Below the pieces are notes generated by a model. It did not search any database and was not told the DNA's origin. It saw only the letters and a list, made by a program, of their open reading frames with translations. From contig JACONQ010000003.1 of NCBI GenBank assembly GCA_014281115.1, positions 2,604,001-2,668,000 on the forward strand: a stretch of 64,000 bases of DNA, given 5' to 3'. Numbering within the stretch: the first letter of the stretch is position 1; every line of letters starts with the position of its first letter. Shown piece after piece: positions 13,440 to 22,581 of the stretch. Origin of the DNA: Laburnicola sp. R22_1 (Eukaryota > Ascomycota > Dothideomycetes > Pleosporales > Didymosphaeriaceae). Made by a program: the position numbers and the translations under genes.

Positions 13440-14330
13440 CCCTAACTTTTAGTCTATTTACTTTAGGAGCCCTATAAAAGAACTTCTAATCTAGTCTATT
13501 ATAAGGATAGGCCTATTACAAGATTAACGCGCCCTCATAGAGCTTAATTACGCTTAACTAGACAAGGTATAGAATAACTTACTACTCGAGGGCCTTTATA
13601 AAGAATAGAAGTTATATAAAAATTAACTCTATAAAGAAGGTTACTACCTAGTTATAATAGCTAAAGAAACTATTCTATATAAGAAGTATAAGGCAATAAA
13701 GCGTAAAATTGCAAGTATATACTAGAGACTATATAAGTAATAGTTAAATATAGCTATTTGTAAATTCTATAACTTAATTAATATAATTAAGATAGCTAAA
13801 TAAATAAATAGCTAGGCTATAGTAGATGTTCTAACGCTACTACTAATAAAACGCGCGTAAAGTTTATGTGTGCTCTAATAAGATTATACTATAAATAAAA
13901 AACAGTGCTGCCAAAAGCATTAAAGTAAAAGTAGACTAATTTTCTTATACACACTAATAAATCTTCTAGTAAGTAAAGAAAGACTTTAGATGCATCTTTT
14001 AATAATATAAGAGCTTAACCTATCTAAGCGATACCTAATAGCGAAGGTCTAGTCGCTATAAGTATATCTAAAAGTGCTTACTCATCTAGTGTGCCTAATT
14101 TGTATTAGGAATAAGGAATTTTTATATAAAAGGAGGCTGCGCTATATACTATAAAAAGATATCCTAAAGAAGCATATAGAGGCGCATTTCTAGTTCCCTA
14201 AATTTTAAAGTCGCTTTTAATATCGCTATCCTAGTTACTATAATATACTACTTAGGTTAATATACTTTAAAAGGCACGCGCTTAATATATATAGTGTATC
14301 CTATTAATAGTAATAAACACTCACCTTAAT
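13440..14330 (+). pseudogene. DUF3435 / FluG-like tyrosine-recombinase C-terminal remnant
   Basis: Translated through RIP stops, the segment gives the C-terminal half typical of fungal DUF3435 proteins. First comes a helical stretch (LLLEGLYKE, AKETILYKKYKAIKRKI, CKFYNLINIIKIAK). Then a C-x2-C start appears (LVCLICIRNKEF), followed by RRLRYILQKDILKKHIEAHF. The end, YFKRHALNIYSV, matches the HFK-H-A--VH C2H2-type zinc finger of the family. DUF3435 proteins are tyrosine recombinases; some act as 'captains' of Starship giant transposons. The catalytic N-terminal half is missing or too mutated, and the left side abuts the Gypsy LTR. The family call is by pattern recognition only. Confidence 0.6.
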
Positions 14331-15654
14331 ACATAACCTTATTCTTAATTGTTCTATATAGTATAAAAAATATAGAAAGGAAAAGGGCCTATATATAGGG
14401 CGTAATACTAGTAAGCGAATTAGGATACTAGACATATAGCGGAATCTTCTTATTAATTTGTCTTAAAGCTTTCTTTTATATTGCTGGCGTTATAGTATTA
14501 AGTATATCTTTTTAATAGAAATCTCTAATTAACTCTATCTAAGTGTAGAGGTTAGGTGGCCTCTAATTTAGATATATCTTACAATGTGATAATGGCTCTA
14601 CAAATTACCTAGAATAGGCTCGAATATACAGTAAGAAATAAAAATAAGCTAGTTTGCTACACGCAAAGTGCCTTACTAAAGAAAAAGTGTAGTAAGTTAC
14701 GCCTTGTTACTTTTATCTGCGCCTTAATAATACTACTATAGCTTATTATATACCTAGCGCTAATAACGTACTATACTACGCGTAATAGTATATTCTATAG
14801 TACGTTCTATACGCTGTATATATATAACTACCTTCTAGGCTATAGCATAGCTATAGTTTATATAGCTCTATAGCGTAGTTATAGCTCTATAGGAGTCTTT
14901 TTAAAAAATTTAATATAACCTTTTAGTGTTTTAAAAGGCTATTTTTAGCTATTATTTGCCCTTTTAAGTATAATATAAGCTTAGATTATAGTTAATCTTC
15001 TAAAAACATAACTTTTTAATAACCTTAACACTAAACAATAATTACTAATTACCTAATTAGGAAAGAGCTTAGCACCTGCAGCCTATAGAGAGCTTTTTAG
15101 GCTATACTACACTTATAGGGCGTAATTTAGTATTTTTAGCAGCTCTTATATATATAGAGCGCCTATATAAGCTATAGTGTAGAGTAATAAGGGTTAACTA
15201 TACTATACTACGCTACGTTATTAGCGCTGTATATACCTCTTACCTACCTTAAGCAACTTAATAATAGTCTAGAGTATTAAATTAGATACCTAAAACTAAT
15301 ATTTATAATTATGTTGTGCCCTATAGGCTTAGTATAATAGCTTTTTAATTTAATCTGCTGTACTATAGTAATAATAGGAACCTATTCTGTCTAGCCTAAG
15401 CTAAAATCCGTAGGAACTCTATATAATAGGCAGAACTTTCGTTACCTATCTTATTTACTACTAGTACCTTCTAATCTCCTAGTATGCTAGTAAGTATATT
15501 ATTACTATATAAATAATATAATAGTAACTAATCTTGTGTATAGTAACCTATGCTTAATAAGATATGTATATAGTCTATTATATAAGCGTACCTATATTAG
15601 GTAGAGTATACTGCACAATAATTAAGAATTAGTAATATTTCTCCTAGTATATTA
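14331..15654. other. RIP-degraded sequence, unassigned
   Basis: AT-rich with stops in all frames and the same CpA-depleted composition as its surroundings. It lies between the DUF3435 remnant and the 24-residue repeat, on what may be one ancestral insertion. No domain was recognised on either strand. Confidence 0.4.
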
Positions 15655-15939
15655 AATATATATATTAGATTAACTTACACCCTACACTATAAGCATTACT
15701 TAATAGTAATTAATATGTTAAGTAAGAGCGTAAGATCTACTCACATTCTATATTACAACTATATATTAGCAAGATGCTTAATTAGTATATTAAGTAAGAG
15801 TATTAGATCTACTTATATTCTACACTATAACTACACGTTAGTAAGATACTTAATTAGTATATTAAAGAAGAGTAATAGACCTACTTATAAGTTGCGCCGC
15901 AACTATATATTAGCAAGGTGCTATAGAGTTTCTATTTTG
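15655..15939 (+). repeat. Tandem protein-level repeat, four units of about 24 residues
   Basis: Four adjacent units of 66, 72, 72 and 75 bp (starting at 15655, 15721, 15793 and 15865) share one reading frame. The core pattern is S-K-S-x-R-S-T-x-I-L-x-Y-N-Y-x-L-A-R-C-L-I-S-I-L. An 88-residue open frame spans 15715-15981. The units differ mainly by transitions, so the repeat existed before RIP. Unit length conserved in multiples of three suggests it once coded for a repeat protein. I do not recognise the repeat family. Confidence 0.6.
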
Positions 15940-16129
15940 CAAAGGTATTTTAAAATAAGACGTTTAAGAAGAGTAATATAGGCGAGATTAAATTTAAAGA
16001 AAATAGTGCAATAGCCTATTAGAGGGTGTTTAAATATTTGTATACTGGCGATTACTTAGACAATCTTAATATAGAGGGACTATAAGGTATAGGTCTAAAT
16101 ATAACTTGTGTATTTAGAGACCTTTTTTT

Positions 16130-16790
16130 TATTGTAGAAGCGCTAGCGAAGTAAGGCAGATACGCTGGCCATATACCTATTATAAAGCTGTAATAGAGCG
16201 GTGCTAATTACGTTGCAGAGCAAAGATGCGGCAACTAGACTAGTAGAGGGCTATAATAAGATTAAGAAGGTACTTATAATAAATAAGAGCGAAGGCTTAT
16301 AGCTACTTTATAATAAGCTATGTAATCTACTAAATATAAAAAGCGCTATAAAGCTACTACACGCGCTTAATAGTATACTACTTATAATTACTAGTACCTA
16401 AGTAGCTATATATATTAACTAGCGCACGTATATAAGTATTGCACGCTATATAGATAAGTTTTAAAGAAATAGTAAGAAGTAAGAGATCCTACTAACCTAG
16501 GACATAGGCAAACTGCGCTGGGACCAGAGCGCGTTAAACATAGTGATAATAACGTGGCAGATAACTTTTAAGTAGATCTAGTGGGAGTGGCTATTAGTAG
16601 TAGAGCTACTATCGCTAATAAGCTTCTTTAACCTATAGGATATACTAGAGTTAATGTTGCAAAGATATAGTAGAAAAGCTATAGAAGTAGTAGGGCTAGA
16701 CAATAATAAAGAGATAGATAGCGCGTTTAAGAAGGATCTAGACATTACATACAACACTTAGCGGCTTTAAAAAGAAGCTATATTGTCTCT
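16130..16790 (+). pseudogene. NB-ARC (NLR) protein remnant, RIP-inactivated
   Basis: Read through RIP stops, one frame gives ADTLAIYLL, then AVLITLQSKDAATRLVEGYN. This corresponds to the NB-ARC 'ILITTRSRDAA--V' RNBS-B-like block and what follows it. Next come LLYNKLCN, IKLLHALNSILLIIT (the GLPLA-like block), IARYIDKF, and LRWDQSALNIVIITWQITFKQI, then LLSLISFFN. These match the second half of the nucleotide-binding domain of fungal NLRs, which act in non-self recognition and cell death. The P-loop half and the C-terminal repeats are not visible. The frame is truncated on the right by the pogo fragment. Confidence 0.65.
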
Positions 16791-16799
16791 ATTAACTTA

Positions 16800-17541
16800 G
16801 GCGATTCAGACTAAGCAAATTTTAAGCTACTGCTATGAGTTAGGGGCTTACCTTAGTGGCTAAAAGGGACTTCTTTGGCCTATTCTGGAATGCCTGGGAG
16901 GCCTCATTCACTCCTAATCTTATTCTCTGGGCCTTTGAGGCTACTAGCCTTTCACCCCTTAATCCTGATACTATCCTTAAAAGGTACAGAGCCCCTGACT
17001 CTCCTAGTTCTCAGAGCTTAGGGTCAGTACTCAGCGACACTGACTGGCGGCAACTCAGCCATATATTAGAAAAAGCACTCAGGGGGGATAGTCGGCACGC
17101 CCACAAGCTGAGTAATACTATCTAGTCACTATCAGTACAGAATCAGCTACTACGGCACGAAAATGAGGGCCTAAGGAGGGCCTTTACTATCATGAAGCGC
17201 GAGAAGCCTAGCAAGCCTATAGGCCTTACCTAGCCAGATGAGTACTATGGGGTGCTATATTCTATTCACCCAGAAAAGTACAACGCGCACGGGACGCTCT
17301 ACGTGAGAAGGAGGCTGCTGAGGCTGAGGAGCAACGCCAAAAGCAACTCAGGGCCACCGCCAGGGCTGCTAATAAGGCCGTTAAGGAACGATTAGCCAGT
17401 GAAAGGCGCGCTGCCCAGGCTAAGGCTGCTGCTGTAAGGGCAGCTGAGAGGGCCCGGAAAGCTCAAAAGCCTGTGGACGGAACAAAAAATCTAACATGTC
17501 GTTTAGAGTATGTTGTGGTGTTGCTTCCCAGACGAAAATAG
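16800..17541 (+). pseudogene. 3' fragment of a pogo-type transposase with long basic/coiled C-terminus
   Basis: From about 16800 the frame reads GLTLVAKRDFFGLFWNAWEASF, then AFEATSLSPLNPDTILKRY, the well-known C-terminal end of the DDE domain in fungal pogo transposases. NQLLRHENEGLRRAF and a coiled K/R/E/A-rich tail follow. Broken: stops at 17123-17125 and 17229-17231, and a one-base deletion in the G-run near 17250 moves the tail into the next frame, where it continues to about 17541. The DNA-binding and catalytic parts are absent. Composition is nearly normal, in sharp contrast to the RIP-mutated DNA to the left. Confidence 0.75.
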
Positions 17542-18259
17542 GTACGTACCAAGCGCCACCCCAAGCCATCGGGTCCGCCACCAACCAATCAGCTGCCGCA
17601 TCCCCAGACCACGTCAATGCGGCGGCAAGCGGAACGGCGAGCAATGCAGTTCCTACTTAGGTGTGAAACCATCTCTTAAGCGCTGACAGCGGTGGGTTGG
17701 ATGACGTTCTGCCGGCTAGCCGGTTAGTAGGAGGGGAAACGGTGCTGCGTAGCCGCCGGCTAGGAGCGTGCTCGATGGTGATTAGTAGGACAGCGGATTG
17801 CGATGGCTGGACGCACTGTAGAGCAAGGAAATTACAGGAGGAGAGGAGAGCTTAACGAGTAGAAGGTGTGTACTCGTGATACTGGGAAAAGTGGGAAGGC
17901 GATATCGATATTGCCGCGATAGGCAACGGGGGCGGTTTTGTGTGCTAGTTCGCTGCAAGCCATGGCAACCATCAACGCAAGGCAGCGAGTGCTTACGCGC
18001 GCATTATGTGCGGCCCCGCGCTAACGGGTGCCTGGGATGGTGTGCGTTGCGCTGTTGCATAAAAGAGCATTTGCCCCCCGGGTTGGAAACGTTAAGCGGA
18101 TCTGGATCCACTCCAAACACATTCTTTCCCCAACGTCTATTCTTTCTTCCAGGCTGTGCCTGTCTTTGACTTACCGGTACTGTGCATCTTTACAACGACC
18201 AACAGAACAAACAAATCAAAAACACATTAACAGCTTAATAATCACCAAACACCGACAAC
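17542..18259 (+). other. GC-balanced intergenic DNA and 5' region of the secreted-peptide gene
   Basis: No protein family is recognisable in the overlapping short frames here. The last 250 bp look like a fungal promoter and leader: a TATA-like word near 18058, a pyrimidine-rich stretch at about 18120-18170 and a CA-rich leader before the ATG at 18260. A CCAAT word occurs at about 17584. Confidence 0.5.
18058..18065 (+). promoter_or_regulatory. TATA-like element upstream of the secreted-peptide gene
   Basis: The word cataaaag lies about 200 bp before the ATG, followed by a CT-rich tract, an arrangement common in fungal core promoters. Supported by position and composition only. Confidence 0.3.
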
Positions 18260-18679
18260 ATGCACGCCAGTCTAATGCTTCTCGTTGCGTCCCTCGCGGC
18301 TTCCGCCGTTGCTGCGCCTATGCCAATTCAATCACCAGCCGAAAGCCCGGAGCCTTTAAAGGTTCGAAAAGTAGACGAAAATACCATCATTCCTGCCGTT
18401 GAGAACTTGAAGCGCGAGATTTTCGAACGGTTAGACACAATTGTCTTGCGTTCCATCCCCGACGACGAACAGAACCAAGGCTTCAAATTATCGAACGACA
18501 AGCGCCGACTTGCCTCTGGGGCAACCGGGGTGGAACCAAACTACAAGCGCGAGCCGGAGGCCCGTCAATACAGCGGCCCATCAGCGAACTACAAGCGCGA
18601 GCCGGAGGCCCGTCAATACAGCGGCCCATCAGCAAATTACCGACGTGACTTCGATGAAGCCGATGTAGATGACGAGTAG
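18260..18679 (+). CDS. Small secreted protein with Kex2-type tandem repeats (candidate peptide precursor)
   Basis: The 139-residue intact single-exon frame has ATG at 18260 with A at -3. Residues 1-19 form a signal peptide (LMLLVASLAASAVAA, then cleavage before PMPI), so it should enter the secretory pathway. Dibasic Kex2-type sites stand at residues 51-52 (KR), 81-83 (KRR), 96-97 (KR), 112-113 (KR) and 128-129 (RR). Between the last three lie two identical 14-residue segments, EPEARQYSGPSANY. The EP-EA start after KR resembles the dipeptide spacers trimmed by Ste13-type peptidases in fungal pheromone precursors, which would leave RQYSGPSANY. There is no cysteine, and the tail is acidic (DFDEADVDDE). 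Such architecture is known in alpha-pheromone, KEP and dikaritin-type RiPP precursors; which of these applies is not decided by the sequence. It converges with the DUF3176 gene 443 bp away. Confidence 0.8.
   Translation: MHASLMLLVASLAASAVAAPMPIQSPAESPEPLKVRKVDENTIIPAVENLKREIFERLDTIVLRSIPDDEQNQGFKLSNDKRRLASGATGVEPNYKREPEARQYSGPSANYKREPEARQYSGPSANYRRDFDEADVDDE
18539..18634 (+). repeat. 48-bp in-frame tandem duplication in the secreted-peptide gene
   Basis: Two adjacent 48-bp units (18539-18586 and 18587-18634) differ only at their last base, and a third, diverged start (aattaccgacgtgac) follows. Each encodes NYKREPEARQYSGPSA. Near-identity implies recent duplication or homogenisation. At 48 bp it is far below the size RIP normally targets. 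Confidence 0.92.
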
Positions 18680-19122
18680 AGGAGGAGGCGTGGAGAATAT
18701 GGGTGGGATGCTATCGTTGCCTTGTTTACTTCTTTTTGTCTAGTCCGTGGGGTTAGGAAGAGGCAAGGTTTGAGATGTGAACAGGAACTATTTAGCGCGC
18801 CATAGCATTTAATGTATTCAAAACATGAAACGTTTGGTCCCAACATTGTCTGCCCTGTTTTGCATTCGAGAGTAGCAGCGACCAGAGACTGAAACGAATG
18901 GCCTCGACATAACTGATGTAGACCCAGAACAGATGACGATCTTTACCTCTGCAATAGCACAAATAAGTTACTAGGTTCTGCTCATACTCACCTCACCCTC
19001 ACGAGTTTAGTCAACACGGTCCAGCAAATCAGAATATACCCGAAGTTCATGTGATCAATTATCTATTATTAAGTTGTACCGCTGCAAACACGATTTTCCA
19101 AGCGTCACATGTCCTCAGCGAC
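18680..19122. other. Intergenic region between convergent genes
   Basis: It carries the 3' ends of the secreted-peptide gene (+) and the DUF3176 gene (-). Normal composition, no further coding potential. No clear polyadenylation signal was singled out. Confidence 0.5.
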
Positions 19123-21733
19123 TTATATCCAGCCTGGCGGCGGCCTCGGTTTACGCACGGTTGGTGATAGAATATGCCCTGAGATCCTCCATTTCTTCGT
19201 TGAAAGCATCCTGACGTTCATCTCCTTAGCCTTAGCGCGTGGCGTGCCTTGGCCCTGTGAAGTCGATATCTTCTGTTGCATCTCGTCGGGTAATCCGTAG
19301 AGGAGGGTCGCAATAGCGGAATTTTTCCAGACACCAACCCGATCGCTCTCTATTGAAGTGCGTATCACAGTTCCCAAAAGGAAGATCAAGGTCAATCCTA
19401 GTAGTGCCAAAGGGAGAGTGAGCCACACCCAGCGAACCTCTACATAGGTCTCTTGGCTGAAAGTTTTCCCCAAGACCGCATTGCTGCTGGACTGCCGCAT
19501 AAAATTCGTCATTACCGTTGCGAGTCTTTCTACGTGATGGGTCACGTTGTTGGGTGTAGACCATGGATTGATTGGGAATTCGCGTTCATAAGGTTTATCG
19601 TCCCAGAACTTGTACTTCAATAATGGTTTCGACTTGTTGTTTGAAAGCGTGGCAAACGATGGTAGATAGTCATCGAAAATGGCGAGGATGCTCATAGCTG
19701 TTTCGTTCGATGCCCCGTATCTAGAAACATTGCCCTGACCGTCACGTGCTCGAGGATCAACGGTAATACTCTGCAAGTATTGCATCTTCCCAGTGTCTTT
19801 GGGATCGTTGGTGTCGGGCGCGATAAAGGTCCAGGGAAATGGGCCCGCAGTTGTGTTGATGAAGCGGTCTTTGACGATTTCACTGTACGTCGCCTCGTGA
19901 TAGGATGACTCGATCGTTTTGACGCACCATGACAGGACGCACTCGAGCGCTCGTGGTCTCTGGTGTTGGAAAACACTCTTCAAAACGCTCTCTTGGTCTT
20001 CTCCTTCTGCGGTTGTAACGACCACGAAATTGTTAATTGGATTCCGAATATGCTTGAAGTTCATGGATCCACCCCAGTAAGTTCTTCGGCTAGCGTTAGT
20101 GACGAGTGGTAAGGTTCGCGTGGTCAAAACCTCCCCAGTGGACCGGTTGGATGAGGAATCCACCTGGTAACCTAACATGAGCATCGGCCTCTCACTGGTC
20201 GCGTTGAAAAACCATCCGCACATCGTCCCACTCTCATATGGGATGAATTGAGTTGCATTCTGGACCCAATCCAAATTGGCATCAAGGCAACCAAAATCCA
20301 GCATATCGGCCACATCTGCACAGTCGCTGCATACGCCGAACGTTTCATAAGGCTCCCAGTCACAGTCGCTGGTTGGGCACTAGATGCGTAGGTTGAATGT
20401 TAGTTCAGTCATACCTGACGTGTACTAAGGCTTTACATACGGATACTGGTATCTCTGGACGCGTCCCGTTCCCGAAGTTGACCATCGTTACCCCATGGTC
20501 AAAGAAAAACGTGTCTACTATCGCATTGATGTTCAGGTCGGGGTTCATCTCCTCTGCCCCATCCTTCGTTTGTTTGGTGAAATGCGGTTCGTAGCGTATA
20601 ATCTTCGGAATTGAACTGTTCTGTGTTTGAAGCACCATGACCTGGGGATAGCGAACAATTTGCTGGAAGAATGGGTCCATCGCCATCACAAAAATTGTGA
20701 TAGCGGCACCAAGTGCAGCAAGTGTTGTTCCCCGCGTGCGAACAAGAAGCATGAGAGACCCCCAGGGGCCTCGCGACGCGTTATCAAATAGTTCGAAATC
20801 CCACATCTTCTTTGAATAGCCTTGAAACCAGCTCCATTTTAGCTGGCCAAGTGCTTCCGAGACTGGAAGCATAAGGGAGGCTGAAGCAATTCTTGAGAGG
20901 ATAGCAATATAGGCATTCAACGTGATGTTCATCGGCCACTGCTTGGGGAAAGGCTTGCCTTGCAGGAAGAACAATAAGATGATTATTGCACTCATGCACA
21001 ACGCACTCAGTAGCCAGCTAATTATTTCAAGAAGCCAGCGCTTCACAACGTTGCTGGAGGCACTATATTTCCATAGCTTTTGCTCGAGGCCTTCTGCAAG
21101 GTTAGGTGTAGAGCTCTTCCTAACAGGTCCACCTTTCTCTGCTATGGCGAGTTGCTCGCTGCCGGGGGGTCGTATTGGACTCAGATCAGGATTGAAAGGG
21201 GCTTCTGGGATACCCAGCCCGAAGGTGCCCTTGTTTGTGGACCCCGTGTCGTCTACTGGCGTGTTTAGGATCAAAGAGCCGCTGGTATAACTTCTCCTCC
21301 CATATTCATCGTCGTGTATCGTCGTCACTGGCGAAAGAGGGGAGAACGTTACTTGGCGAGCTCGCACACGCGGTCTGCTTTGCGCATTGGACTGAAAGTC
21401 GAACCGAAGTGCAGGGCGAGGGGGCTGTGGTCGGTACCAACAGCGGGACGTTTCCAAGCGAAGAGCCGGAACGGCTAGGTTTCTTGAGGAAGCAGTGGAC
21501 AAACCGTTCGCATCGTATGTGGGAGGAGCTAGGTTGCGCGAGGAAAGTGCCAGCGAGGCGGTTGATCGGTAGGAAGGAGGTGCCGGTGAGGCTGTAGTGA
21601 TGCAGTGGATTGGATGGTCTCTCGAATTGAGATCGCAGTTGGGACAGATTTGCTCGCGTTCGTTGCCAGTGTCTAGGTATATTGGAATTTGCGGATTGCG
21701 AGACCAGAATGGGGATATGGGAAGCTTAGACAT
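19123..21733 (-). CDS. DUF3176 family membrane protein (two exons, 849 aa)
   Basis: Exon 1 runs 21733 to 20441 (431 codons), exon 2 runs 20379 to 19123. I chose ATG at 21733 (A at -3); an in-frame extension upstream lacks an ATG. The first 220 residues are a proline/serine-rich, probably cytosolic tail. Hydrophobic segments follow at about 234-257, 272-292 and 334-352, with the family block AMDPFFQQIVRYP. Then comes a long, cysteine- and N-glycosylation-rich domain that opens with CPTSDCDWEPYETFGVC. A final membrane segment lies at about 746-770, followed by VGVWKNSAIATLLYGL, typical of DUF3176. The molecular function of the family is unknown. Introns, frame and composition look healthy. Confidence 0.85.
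20380..20440 (-). other. 61-nt intron of the DUF3176 gene
   Basis: Donor GTATGT, branch-like GAACTAACA and acceptor CTAG join ...RPEIPVS to CPTSDCDW in phase 0. This restores a continuous frame with the expected family motif. An alternative donor GTATGA inside it would give the wrong frame. Confidence 0.88.
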
Positions 21734-22581
21734 TGTCTCAGCACAAGAAGAATGAAATGGAACAAGCAGAATCAAAAAACGGAGTGCCAGACCAGTGACA
21801 CTAACACTTTGTGAATGAAAGTTTAACGAAGGCGCAAGCGGCAGGCGAAAGGGAACAAAACGCTGGGCAGAAGCTGAAATGGTAAGGCTTAAGGAATATA
21901 GGGAACAGACAGTTGTGGATCGTCAGTCAAGGCATGAAGCATAACGTAACCAAGTTACTCGACCTATGCTTGCAGATCTCTCCAAACTGGCATTGCCGCT
22001 CAGAGCCTCTAGTCGCCGCGAGGCCTACGCGCAGAAATCGGCCTGCGCCGCAATCCTACATGTTAGATGAACAGGCTGAAGGTCCATCATTGACAGCAGG
22101 GTATGCAGCAAGGTGAGCTTAACTCTCGGTCGATATGCTGGTGGAGATGCGGCCCAATGGAGGCCCGGTATAAGCGCCGGGATGATTCGATCCGTTCGGG
22201 GACACGTGCAGGCGCCGGTGGCTCAAACCCACTGCGGCGCGGCATGTAGATCTAATACAGAACGGCGAGCCGCCCATCCCCTAACGATGCGGCGTAGGCA
22301 GGATCGCGGCTGAAAAGATACAAGGTCTATGCAATGAAGTGGAGTGTTGTTAAGCAATTGGCGGTGATGGCTCGGTGCCGTTTGGAGGTTTACGCGCCGA
22401 GGTTTCGTGGAACCTACGTTGATTGGCCAGACACGCGCGCTCTTTACGCAGACAAGGGAACAGCATCGCAGCACGCTACAAATGCAGTACATACTAAGAA
22501 ACGTTTCTTGCGTTAATTGTTGTTCAGGCTCAATCTGATAAAGGCTAAATGGAAATAGTGTTTCTTCGTTTTATCCAACTA
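21734..22581. other. Upstream region of the DUF3176 gene; no gene seen
   Basis: Normal composition. The first 130 bp, read on the minus strand, are CT-rich as in fungal 5' leaders. The short frames at 21913-22516 on both strands overlap each other and show no domain. The island ends at the terminal repeat of the pogo element at 22582. Confidence 0.5.

Noticed and set aside
16010..16090. BTB-like words (YLYTGDY) before the NB-ARC remnant
   Set aside because: Only a few residues match and the frame differs from the NB-ARC frame; too weak to call a domain.
17420..17644. 74-codon minus-strand frame
   Set aside because: It is antisense to the basic tail of the pogo fragment and has no recognisable domain.
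17876..18402. 97- and 124-codon plus-strand frames before and across the start of the secreted-peptide gene
   Set aside because: They overlap the promoter, leader and coding region of the better-supported gene in other frames and show no family features.
20405..20439. Exon 1 of the DUF3176 gene reading on to its own stop at 20405
   Set aside because: Using the GTATGT donor at 20440 restores the family cysteine block CPTSDCDW; the unspliced end has no family support.
20922..21597. Plus-strand frames of 120-122 codons within the DUF3176 exon
   Set aside because: Shadows of the spliced minus-strand gene.
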